Origin: Pseudomonadota bacterium
Lineage (GTDB): Bacteria > Pseudomonadota > Alphaproteobacteria > Rhizobiales > Xanthobacteraceae
Assembly: GCA_023430245.1 (NCBI GenBank)
Contig: JAEZBA010000340.1
Span: forward strand, 1 to 5,595
Length of the DNA stretch: 5,595 nucleotides
Reading direction: 5' to 3'
Shown one piece after another: positions 1-5,266 of the stretch; positions within the stretch are counted from its first letter, which is position 1; each line of letters opens with the position of its first letter. Below the pieces are notes generated by a model. The model saw nothing but the letters and a program-made list of their open reading frames with translations. It did not search any database and was not told where the DNA came from. The position numbers were made by a program, and so were the translations under genes.

Positions 1-193
1 CGCGCTGGCGATGCTGGTGGAGGAGCAGCGCACTGCGCTGCTGCTGGTCGTGCTGGAGGGACTGACGTACCGCGAAGTCGCGGAGGTGCAGGGTGTGCCG
101 ATCGGCACCGTGATGTCGCGGCTCGCGCGCGCCCGTGCGCAGATCAAGGCCTATCTCGACGGCGAGCGCCCGGCGCTGCGCCGCGTGAAGTAG
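1..193 (+). CDS. ECF-type RNA polymerase sigma factor, C-terminal part (region 4), cut by the left edge
   Basis: This is the 3' end of a sigma-70 family gene. The frame is open to the left edge (first full codon at base 2), so the N-terminal region 2, which binds the -10 element, lies outside the window. About 64 residues remain. They carry the region 4 helix-turn-helix that contacts the -35 element: 'EEQRTALLLVVLEGLTYREV', then an AEVQGVP turn and the recognition helix IGTVMSRLARARAQIKAYL, a pattern typical of ECF sigma factors. Ending at K-stop shortly after this helix fits an ECF protein with no C-terminal extension. The next gene, 10 bases on, looks like its membrane anti-sigma factor, so the pair is probably cotranscribed and the sigma factor held inactive until an envelope signal arrives. 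The ECF subgroup cannot be assigned from this fragment. The sigma identity is secure; the regulon is unknown. Confidence 0.93.
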   Translation, partial: ALAMLVEEQRTALLLVVLEGLTYREVAEVQGVPIGTVMSRLARARAQIKAYLDGERPALRRVK

Positions 194-196
194 AGG
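192..196 (+). promoter_or_regulatory. Ribosome binding site of the anti-sigma gene, overlapping the sigma stop codon
   Basis: AGAGG begins inside the TAG stop of the sigma gene and lies 7 bases before the ATG at 204. An in-frame TAA at 198-200 blocks any upstream start. The arrangement suggests translational coupling of the sigma and anti-sigma genes. Confidence 0.6.
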
Positions 197-203
197 TTAA
201 ACG

Positions 204-1037
204 ATGGTCGATCGGACATTACCCGTGACCGAAGACGAATTGCACGCCTATGTGGACGGCGAATTGCCGGCCGACCGCAGCGTTGCGGTCGAGCAATGGC
301 TGGCTTCGCATCCGGACGATGCAGCACGCATCGCTGCATGGCGCCTGCAGACGGAGGCTATTCGCGCACGCTTCAATGGCACTGCGAACGAAACGATTCC
401 TTCCCGTCTGAAAATCGAGGCACTGATGCGATCCGGCCGCAACTGGCGCGCGATCGCGGCGGCCGTCGCGGCGCTCGCGTTTCTGGTCGGCGGAGTGGCC
501 GGCTGGATGGCGCGCAGCACTACCGAAGTCGTTGCCGCGATCGGCGATCCGGCGGACGACCTCGCGCAGCGCGCGCTTGCCGCACACAAGCTTTATATCG
601 GCGAGATCCGTCACCCGGTGGAGGTCGGTGCAGATGAGGCGCATCTGACGCCATGGCTGTCACGACGGATCGGCACCACGGTGCGCATTCCGGATTTCTC
701 GGCTTTCGACTTGAAGCTCCTAGGCGGACGCCTGCTGCCGGGTGAAGCGGGGCCGGCCGCCCTGCTGATGTTTGAAAATGGCAGCGGCGACCGCATCACG
801 TTCTATATCTCCAAGCTGCAGCAGCCCCAGATGGCGTTCCGCTATTACATCTCGGATAATGTCGCGGCGATCCGCTGGGTGGTCAGCGATTACGGCTACG
901 TGGTCGCAGGGCCTGCCGACAAGATGAAGCTGAAGGAGCTGGCACGGTCAGCGTTCGAGCAGCTCGAAAACCGCGCCCCGCCTCCGCATCCGAACCGCTC
1001 ATCGGTCGAGCCTTTGGTCAGCCAGCGTGGCGGTTGA
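204..1037 (+). CDS. Membrane-anchored anti-sigma factor (RsiW/ChrR-like organisation, no zinc-binding cysteines)
   Basis: A 277-residue protein expected to sequester the upstream ECF sigma factor at the inner membrane. The cytoplasmic N-terminus (about 1-80) has the signature seen in many anti-sigma domains, DELHAYVDGELPADR near residues 11-25, followed by helical repeats rich in Ala, Arg and Trp. One membrane segment follows at about 82-103 (WRAIAAAVAALAFLVGG and onward). The remaining ~170 residues would be periplasmic. They include conserved-looking blocks: IRHPVEV near 135-141, HLTPWLSRRIG near 147-157, and LLGGRLLPG near 172-180. The start is well supported because an in-frame TAA lies directly upstream and a Shine-Dalgarno overlaps the sigma stop. 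The protein has no cysteine at all, so it cannot form the HxxxCxxC zinc site of classic ZAS anti-sigma factors, although a lone His14 remains. The tail is Pro/Arg-rich, and its last 39 bases overlap the end of the convergent permease gene. The anti-sigma role is inferred from domain pattern and context; the signal sensed is unknown. Confidence 0.85.
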   Translation: MVDRTLPVTEDELHAYVDGELPADRSVAVEQWLASHPDDAARIAAWRLQTEAIRARFNGTANETIPSRLKIEALMRSGRNWRAIAAAVAALAFLVGGVAGWMARSTTEVVAAIGDPADDLAQRALAAHKLYIGEIRHPVEVGADEAHLTPWLSRRIGTTVRIPDFSAFDLKLLGGRLLPGEAGPAALLMFENGSGDRITFYISKLQQPQMAFRYYISDNVAAIRWVVSDYGYVVAGPADKMKLKELARSAFEQLENRAPPPHPNRSSVEPLVSQRGG

Positions 1038-2051
1038 GGCATCGTCCCGCTCGAGCAGGCCTTTGACGTAAAGTTCGCGGACCAGAACAATACCCGCAGC
1101 GGTCAGCGGGGTCGCCAGCGCCAGCCCCAGAATGCCCAGGAGCACGGCGGCCACAAGCTGCATTGCAAGCGTCAGGGCCGGCGGCATCGAGATGGTGCGC
1201 TGCTGGATGAGTGGCGTGATGAGATAGCTTTCGACCGCCTGTACGGCGACGTAGAGCAAGACAACCAGCGCAGCCTGGTTCACTCCATCGCCCAGAGCAA
1301 TTAGGACAGCCGGAGCGGCCGCGATGATCGGTCCGAAATTCGGCACGAAGGTCAGGAGCGCGGCGATCAACGCTAGCGACAGCGCCAGCGGTATTCCTAG
1401 CGCCCACAGGCCGAGATAGGTCAACACGCCGATCAGCGCCATATCGATCAGTTTGCCGATCAGCCACCACAGCAGCACCCGATCGATCTCATCCACGAGG
1501 CGTTCCGCGCGATCGCGATGAGCCGGCGGAACGAGCCGGATCAGCCCGTCACGGTAGGTTTGCGGATCGGCGGCGAGGTAGATGCCGATGAAAAGAATCA
1601 CCAATCCGCTTCCCAGTATCCCGAGCGTGCCCGAGACCACGCCAAAGACGCCACCGACGATGTCTTGCATGGCGCCACGACTTGGCGAAGCCGCGCGATC
1701 GAACGCAAGGTCGATCAGGCCCGTGTCACCAAAAAGCCCACTGAGGCGCTGCCGCAACTCGTTCCATCCGCGCGGCAATTGATCGACCAATTGCTGCCCC
1801 TGGGTCACGATGTCAGGCAACAGCAGCCAAGTCGCCAAGGCCACCGTGACGGCGATACCGCTCAAGGCGACAGCTAGGCTCCAGCCCCTGCCGATGCCAA
1901 GAATGGCGTCGATTGCATTCGCAATCGACCGCAGCACGATGGCAAGCAAAATACCGGCAAAAACAAGCAGCAATATCTGCGCGATGAGGACCAGAAGCGC
2001 GAGCGCCAGCGCGATACCCGCCACGATGCCTATCGCTTTAGCCGTACTCAA
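999..2051 (-). CDS. AI-2E/PerM family transporter (TqsA-like permease), TTG start
   Basis: A 350-residue polytopic inner-membrane protein, a normal length for the AI-2E transporter family. About eight hydrophobic segments can be placed: roughly 5-28, 29-48, 57-79, 138-161, 203-222, 224-255, 257-275 and 292-325. A soluble amphipathic stretch sits at about 80-135, as usual in the family. The conserved second half is clear: LTFVPNFGPIIAAAPAVLIA near 233-252, then ESYLITPLIQ near 274-283, and LGLALATPLTA near 308-318. The family was named for export of autoinducer-2, but most members have no proven substrate, and some act as ion antiporters or unassigned exporters, so quorum signalling should not be assumed. 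Translation appears to start at TTG (2049-2051): GGAG/AAAGG lies 7 bases upstream, and no ATG, GTG or TTG occurs between it and the in-frame stop of dnaJ. The gene follows dnaJ by 90 bases on the same strand and overlaps the anti-sigma gene tail-to-tail by 39 bases. Confidence 0.9.
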   Translation of the reverse strand: MSTAKAIGIVAGIALALALLVLIAQILLLVFAGILLAIVLRSIANAIDAILGIGRGWSLAVALSGIAVTVALATWLLLPDIVTQGQQLVDQLPRGWNELRQRLSGLFGDTGLIDLAFDRAASPSRGAMQDIVGGVFGVVSGTLGILGSGLVILFIGIYLAADPQTYRDGLIRLVPPAHRDRAERLVDEIDRVLLWWLIGKLIDMALIGVLTYLGLWALGIPLALSLALIAALLTFVPNFGPIIAAAPAVLIALGDGVNQAALVVLLYVAVQAVESYLITPLIQQRTISMPPALTLAMQLVAAVLLGILGLALATPLTAAGIVLVRELYVKGLLERDDASTATLADQRLDR

Positions 2052-2058
2052 TGACAGG

Positions 2059-2067
2059 CCTTTCTCC
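2059..2067 (-). promoter_or_regulatory. Shine-Dalgarno supporting the TTG start of the permease
   Basis: Read on the - strand this is GGAGAAAGG, ending 7 bases before the TTG at 2051. It decides the start, because no better start codon exists upstream. Its GGAG half can pair with a CTCCG just 5' of it (arms 2064-2068 and 2072-2076, loop of 3), so a small hairpin may partly mask the site. Confidence 0.55.
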
Positions 2068-2141
2068 GGGACGGAGTGCAGGCCAGTTCCTGCCGCAGCC
2101 GCGTTGAGGGACCGGACCAGATCGGCGTCAGCCGCAGCGCG

Positions 2142-3116
2142 TCAGCCGAACATCTTTCTCGGATCGTCGGTTCGGGTTTCCCGCCATTTCTCCATCAACG
2201 CCTGCAGCTCCGAATCGTTCTGTTCCGGCAGCACGATGCGAATCGTGGCCAGCAGATCGCCCTTGCCGGTCTTGTCGGGCAGGCCCTTGCCCTTCAGACG
2301 AAAGGTTCGTCCGCTGCTGGTATTGGCGGGAATATTCAGCTCAACCGCGCCATCCAGGGTCGGAACCCGGACCTTGCCGCCCAGCACGGCCTCGTCGAGC
2401 GTGATCGGCAGATCCAGCCGGATATTCGACCCCTCGCGCTCGAAATACGGATGCTTGGCAATATGCACGGTGATGATCGCGTCACCGGCCGGGCCGCCCT
2501 CAGAGAAGCCCTGCCCCTTCAACCGGATCTGCTGTCCGTCGGACAGCCCGGCTGGAATCTTGACGTCGACTTCCTTGCCGGTCGGCAGATAGACCCGGCG
2601 GGAGCCGCCGTGCGCCAGATCGGACAGCGTGATGGTGGTCGACGCAGCCGCATCGCGTCCGGGCGGCGGAGCGAATTCCTCCGGCTCGAAAACCCGGCCA
2701 CCGCCGCCGCGTCGCGCACGGCCGCCCATCATCTCCTTCAGAATATCATCGATCCCGCCGAAGCCGCCGCCGCCCGCGCGCTGTGCACCCTGCGGGCCGA
2801 AGGTGAAGGTCTCGAATTGCATGTCCGGACCGCCGCCGGCACCCGCGCGAAATCCGCCGCCCGGATGCATGCCTTCGAAGCCCTGGAACCGGGGCTTGCC
2901 TTCGGCATCGATCTCGCCCGCGTCAAACTGTTTGCGTTTGGCCTCGTCGCCCAGAATCTCATAGGCCGCGTTGGCCTCGGCAAATTTCTCCGAGGCTTTC
3001 GGATCGTCCTTGTTGGCGTCCGGATGGTGCTTCTTGGCAAGCTTTCGAAAGGCTGACTTGATCTGGCCAGCCGCAGCCCCCCGCGGCACCCCCAACACCT
3101 CGTAGGGGTCGCGCAT
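2142..3116 (-). CDS. DnaJ family co-chaperone, class B (CbpA-like, no zinc finger)
   Basis: A 324-residue cytoplasmic Hsp40 that would deliver unfolded clients to DnaK and stimulate its ATPase. The J domain occupies residues 1-~68 and starts DPYEVLGVPRGA; the HPD motif needed to activate DnaK is at 31-33, followed by FAEANAAYEILGDEAKRKQFD. A Gly/Phe-rich linker runs from about 77 to 140. The C-terminal client-binding beta-sandwich domains lie at about 157-300 (VYLPTGKEVDVKIPAGLSDG, then LDLPITLDEAVLGGKVRVPT and LKGKGLP). The protein has no CxxCxGxG repeats and no cysteine, which separates it from true DnaJ and places it with CbpA/DjlB-type proteins. The linker after the J domain, GEIDAEGKPRFQGFEG, resembles the alphaproteobacterial variants of this family. 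The ATG at 3116 has a strong AAGGAG upstream. The permease gene follows on the same strand. No symbol is given because CbpA orthology cannot be proven here. Confidence 0.95.
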   Translation of the reverse strand: MRDPYEVLGVPRGAAAGQIKSAFRKLAKKHHPDANKDDPKASEKFAEANAAYEILGDEAKRKQFDAGEIDAEGKPRFQGFEGMHPGGGFRAGAGGGPDMQFETFTFGPQGAQRAGGGGFGGIDDILKEMMGGRARRGGGGRVFEPEEFAPPPGRDAAASTTITLSDLAHGGSRRVYLPTGKEVDVKIPAGLSDGQQIRLKGQGFSEGGPAGDAIITVHIAKHPYFEREGSNIRLDLPITLDEAVLGGKVRVPTLDGAVELNIPANTSSGRTFRLKGKGLPDKTGKGDLLATIRIVLPEQNDSELQALMEKWRETRTDDPRKMFG

Positions 3117-3126
3117 GTGACGGTAA

Positions 3127-3132
3127 CTCCTT
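3127..3132 (-). promoter_or_regulatory. Strong ribosome binding site of the DnaJ-like gene
   Basis: On the - strand the sequence reads AAAAGGAGT, with the AAGGAG core ending 10 bases before the ATG at 3116. It is the best Shine-Dalgarno match in the window and fixes the start of this gene. Confidence 0.75.
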
Positions 3133-3173
3133 TTCGGCAGGGCCTAAGGACCCAGCTCGTGTTGCATAGAATT

Positions 3174-3188
3174 CCGGGCCATGCCCGG
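3174..3188. repeat. Perfect short hairpin in the dnaJ leader
   Basis: CCGGGC, a 3-base loop (CAT), then GCCCGG: a perfect 6-bp GC-only stem 58-72 bases upstream of the dnaJ ATG. On the - strand it is followed by AATTCTATGC, with no run of T, so it is a poor intrinsic terminator. It could be a leader hairpin in the dnaJ mRNA or a weak end point for the lipoprotein transcript. Confidence 0.45.
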
Positions 3189-3204
3189 CTTGTGATGTCG
3201 TGGG

Positions 3205-3234
3205 TATTTGGGACTGTAGTCCGATTTTCGCAAC
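3205..3234 (-). promoter_or_regulatory. Possible dnaJ promoter, loosely heat-shock (RpoH)-like, with an internal dyad
   Basis: On the - strand GTTGCGA (3234-3228) and CCCAAATA (3212-3205) are separated by 15 bases. This loosely recalls the RpoH pattern of a CTTG-type -35 and a CCC-AT-rich -10, which would suit a chaperone gene. Transcription would start about 80 bases before the dnaJ ATG. The spacer contains the dyad GGACT-gt-AGTCC (3211-3222). The match is by eye and imperfect, so the call is tentative. Confidence 0.25.
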
Positions 3235-3274
3235 GTCGGTGAACGATTCAGGCGCATTCGAAGGGGCGTCGCAG

Positions 3275-3318
3275 CGGGTCTGGCGTGACCCGGTATCGGC
3301 GGTCCCGTATCGGGGTCA
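3275..3318 (-). other. Mutually exclusive hairpins at the 3' end of the lipoprotein gene
   Basis: Three segments compete for pairing: CGGGTC (3275-3280), TGACCCG (3286-3292) and GGGTCA (3313-3318). The middle one can pair with either flank. With the first it makes a 6-bp stem with a 6-base loop. With the third it makes a longer stem-loop whose inner part adds CGG (3297-3299) with CCG (3305-3307). The third segment contains the stop codon of the lipoprotein gene. No T tract follows on the - strand, so this is not a standard intrinsic terminator, but it could protect the mRNA 3' end or reduce read-through into dnaJ. Confidence 0.35.
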
Positions 3319-3744
3319 GGAACGGCGCCACGCCTTCAATTTGCGCACCTCCCATTGTCCCCGCGAGGCCCGGCATGCCTCGCCCTGCATCCAGGATTCC
3401 GCCCCTTCGGCAACGTAGCTCGCGACGAAGTCGCGGCACAACGCTCCCTCGACCTCGTAGGCCGACGCGACCGTCATGACCGTGCCACGTGCGCCGGAAG
3501 CAGGATTCTGCCAGGGAAGGCTCGCATCCGCGGCGCTGCTTTTCATGACTTCGGAGGCAGCGACCTTGGCATAAACAAGGTCGGATGCGGGCGGCAGCCC
3601 GGGGCCTTCCGGCGAGGACGGGCTCAAAATCGAACCGGTCTGGACCGGCTTGTCGTCGCCCGTCATGCTGGGCAGCTTGACCTCGGTGCTGCATCCGCTT
3701 GTGGCTAGGCAAGCAGCGGCAAGCGCGCCGCCGCAGAGCAGCAT
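3316..3744 (-). CDS. Small outer-envelope lipoprotein, RT0821/Lpp0805 surface protein-like
   Basis: With the ATG at 3744 the product has 142 residues. Residues 1-17 form a hydrophobic export signal (MLLCGGALAAACLATSG) ending at Cys18, which fits a relaxed lipobox (T-S-G-C) and so lipidation and envelope anchoring. A low-complexity Ser/Pro/Gly linker follows (about 40-55). The C-terminal domain, about 55-142, has the family features WQNPASGARGTV near 78-89, CRDF at 103-106 and GEAC...GQW near 121-131. The two cysteines at 103 and 124 could form a disulfide. The family is widespread in alphaproteobacteria and its biochemical role is unknown. The start is uncertain: in-frame GTG codons at 3783 and 3825 would give 155 or 169 residues and a more positively charged N-terminus. 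However, the added stretch uses codons that look rare here (gta, agg, cga, cta) and spans an inverted repeat, so the ATG is preferred. None of the starts has a good ribosome binding site. The gene is divergent from pdxH. Confidence 0.8.
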   Translation of the reverse strand: MLLCGGALAAACLATSGCSTEVKLPSMTGDDKPVQTGSILSPSSPEGPGLPPASDLVYAKVAASEVMKSSAADASLPWQNPASGARGTVMTVASAYEVEGALCRDFVASYVAEGAESWMQGEACRASRGQWEVRKLKAWRRS

Positions 3745-3749
3745 TCGGC

Positions 3750-3776
3750 ATAGGCGAGCGGACCATGCTCGCCTAT
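3750..3776. promoter_or_regulatory. Perfect 10-bp inverted repeat in the lipoprotein/pdxH divergent gap; candidate operator or leader hairpin
   Basis: Arms ATAGGCGAGC (3750-3759) and GCTCGCCTAT (3767-3776) are perfectly complementary around a 7-base centre. The right arm overlaps TATATA (3774-3779), which could be a -10 element for the - strand lipoprotein gene. Transcription would then start near 3767, about 23 bases before the ATG at 3744, and the dyad would straddle the start point like a repressor operator. If transcription starts further upstream, the same bases would form a stable hairpin just before the lipoprotein start codon. No clear -35 was found. Confidence 0.5.
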
Positions 3777-3828
3777 ATACCACGGATCGGACGGCTGAAG
3801 ACGGGCCGGCCACTCGGTACCCCACGAC

Positions 3829-4470
3829 ATGACAGACACACCCGCCATTGAACGTCCGGACCAGTTAAGGAACGGTGATTTTACCGAAGCCTCCGAGCCG
3901 CTTGCGCTGTTTTCGGCCTGGATGGAGGAAGCCAGTCGCTCGGAACCGAACGATCCCAACGCGATGGCGCTTGCGACCGCCGACGCCGACGGCTTTCCGG
4001 ACGTGCGCATGGTCCTGCTGAAGGGCTTTGACGAGGCCGGCTTCGTGTTCTTCACCAATCTTGAGAGCGCCAAGGCGCGCGAACTGCGCGAGCGCCCGCA
4101 GGCCGCTCTGGTCTTCCACTGGAAGTCACTGCGCCGTCAGGTTCGCATTCGCGGCAACGTCGCTCAGGTGAGCGATGCCGAGGCCGATGCCTATTTCGCG
4201 ACACGGCCGCGCCTTGCGCAGATCGGTGCCTGGGCGAGCAAGCAATCGTCGCCGCTGGAAAGCCGCCTTGCATTCGAAGCATCGGTCGCACGCGTGACCG
4301 CGCGTTACCCGCTTGGCACCATTCCGAGGCCGCCCTTCTGGTCGGGCTTTCGCATTGCCCCGCTGGCGATAGAATTCTGGCATGATCGGCCGTTCCGCTT
4401 GCACGACCGTATCGCGTTCACGCGCAGCCAGACGCATGAGACTTGGACCAGGACGCGCCTTTATCCTTGA
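3829..4470 (+). CDS. pdxH: Pyridoxine/pyridoxamine 5'-phosphate oxidase
   Basis: This cytoplasmic FMN enzyme oxidises pyridoxine or pyridoxamine 5'-phosphate to pyridoxal 5'-phosphate with O2, the final step of vitamin B6 synthesis and salvage. The product has 213 residues, against 218 in E. coli. The FMN/substrate block RMVLLK is at 60-65, followed by FFTN (74-77), RRQVRIRG (102-109), YFATRP (122-127), QIGAWASKQS (131-140) and the C-terminal IEFW (181-184) and RLHDR (190-194). With a constant offset of 7 from E. coli numbering, the substrate residues Lys65, Tyr122, Arg126, Arg190 and His192 and the FMN contacts Arg60, Gln104, Gln139, Ser140, Trp184 and Arg194 are kept. Two contacts differ: Ala81 stands where E. 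coli has Arg88, and Ala130 where it has Ser137. The start is forced: no ATG, GTG or TTG lies between 3829 and the in-frame TGA at 3796. The ribosome binding site is weak. The SDR gene follows after 35 bases. Confidence 0.97.
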   Translation: MTDTPAIERPDQLRNGDFTEASEPLALFSAWMEEASRSEPNDPNAMALATADADGFPDVRMVLLKGFDEAGFVFFTNLESAKARELRERPQAALVFHWKSLRRQVRIRGNVAQVSDAEADAYFATRPRLAQIGAWASKQSSPLESRLAFEASVARVTARYPLGTIPRPPFWSGFRIAPLAIEFWHDRPFRLHDRIAFTRSQTHETWTRTRLYP

Positions 4471-4494
4471 ATGTCATTCACGGTGCGCCCCAAC

Positions 4495-4498
4495 AGGA
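4495..4498 (+). promoter_or_regulatory. Ribosome binding site of the SDR gene
   Basis: AGGA lies 7 bases before the ATG at 4506. An in-frame TAG (4503-4505) sits immediately before that ATG, so no upstream start is possible. Confidence 0.5.
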
Positions 4499-4505
4499 TT
4501 GTTAG

Positions 4506-5261
4506 ATGCCCCAGTCCGACCATAACGGCCCGCGCCGCACGCTCCTGCTGACCGGCGCCAGCCGCGGCATCGGACATGCGACGGTGAAGCGCTTTTCGGC
4601 CGCCGGCTGGCGCGTCATCACCTGTTCGCGCAACGCGTTTCCGGAGAATTGCCCGTGGGAGGCGGGCCCGGAGGATCATATCCAGGTCGACCTCTCCAAT
4701 CCCGACAACACCGAAGAGGCCATCGCCGAGATCCAGAGCCGACTTGCGGGCGGGCTTCTGCATGCGTTGGTCAACAATGCGGCGATTTCACCCAAGGCAC
4801 CGGGCGGAGCGCGGCTCAGCGCCATCGGAACCGAGTTCAAGACCTGGCAACACGTCTTTCAGGTGAACTTCTTCGCCCCGATCATGCTGGCGCGCGGCCT
4901 CATGAATCAACTCAAGGCCGCGCAAGGTTCGGTGGTGAACGTCACCTCGATCGCGGGTTCGCGGGTGCACCCGTTTGCGGGCGCGGCCTATGCCACCTCT
5001 AAGGCGGCGCTGGCATCGCTGACGCGCGAAATGGCCGCCGATTTCGGTCCGCTCGGGATTCGCGTGAACGCGATCGCGCCCGGCGAAATCGATACCTCGA
5101 TCCTGTCGCCCGGCACTGAAAAAATCGTCGAGCAGCAGATCCCGATGCACCGGCTCGGCACCCCCGACGAAGTCGCGAAGATCATCTACGTGCTGTGTAC
5201 AGAAACGTCATCCTACGTGCACGGCGCTGAAATCCACATCAATGGCGGCCAGCACGTTTAG
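4506..5261 (+). CDS. Short-chain dehydrogenase/reductase (classical SDR), substrate unknown
   Basis: A 251-residue NAD(P)-dependent oxidoreductase of classical SDR length. The Rossmann nucleotide motif TGASRGIG is at 16-23 and NNAA at 90-93. The catalytic set is complete: Asn121 (in VNFFAP), Ser148 (VNVTSIAG), Tyr162 and Lys166 (YATSK). APGEIDTSIL at 191-200 covers the usual PG motif after beta-6, and HINGGQHV closes the protein. Arg20 and Arg42 (in CSRN, just after the second beta strand) suggest a preference for NADP(H); this is an inference. Similar folds include FabG-like ketoacyl reductases and sugar or steroid dehydrogenases, and nothing visible picks a substrate. The start is forced by an in-frame TAG immediately upstream. 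The gene lies 35 bases after pdxH with no terminator between them, so the two are probably cotranscribed, but a role in B6 metabolism is not shown. It ends 5 bases from the convergent CorA gene. Confidence 0.93.
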   Translation: MPQSDHNGPRRTLLLTGASRGIGHATVKRFSAAGWRVITCSRNAFPENCPWEAGPEDHIQVDLSNPDNTEEAIAEIQSRLAGGLLHALVNNAAISPKAPGGARLSAIGTEFKTWQHVFQVNFFAPIMLARGLMNQLKAAQGSVVNVTSIAGSRVHPFAGAAYATSKAALASLTREMAADFGPLGIRVNAIAPGEIDTSILSPGTEKIVEQQIPMHRLGTPDEVAKIIYVLCTETSSYVHGAEIHINGGQHV

Positions 5262-5266
5262 GCCGG

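Noticed and set aside
999..2051. Reading the AI-2E family permease as evidence of quorum sensing
   Set aside because: Most family members have no proven autoinducer role, and no luxS or lsr-type gene is nearby.
1518..2592. Long + strand open frames opposite the permease and DnaJ-like genes
   Set aside because: They are antisense shadows of well-conserved proteins, as expected in GC-rich DNA, and their translations show no recognisable domain.
3117..3315. A small gene or structured RNA in the 199-base gap upstream of dnaJ
   Set aside because: No frame there has a convincing start with a ribosome binding site, and no tRNA or known riboswitch pattern was recognised; only the hairpins and the tentative promoter are reported.
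3248..3766. A 172-codon - strand frame overlapping the lipoprotein gene, starting in the inverted repeat
   Set aside because: Its product is Arg/Cys-rich with no domain features, while the overlapping frame has a lipobox and family motifs.
4468..4480. Small stem TGAAT-gtc-ATTCA starting at the pdxH stop codon
   Set aside because: Only 5 AT-rich pairs with no T tract; too weak for a terminator and likely chance.
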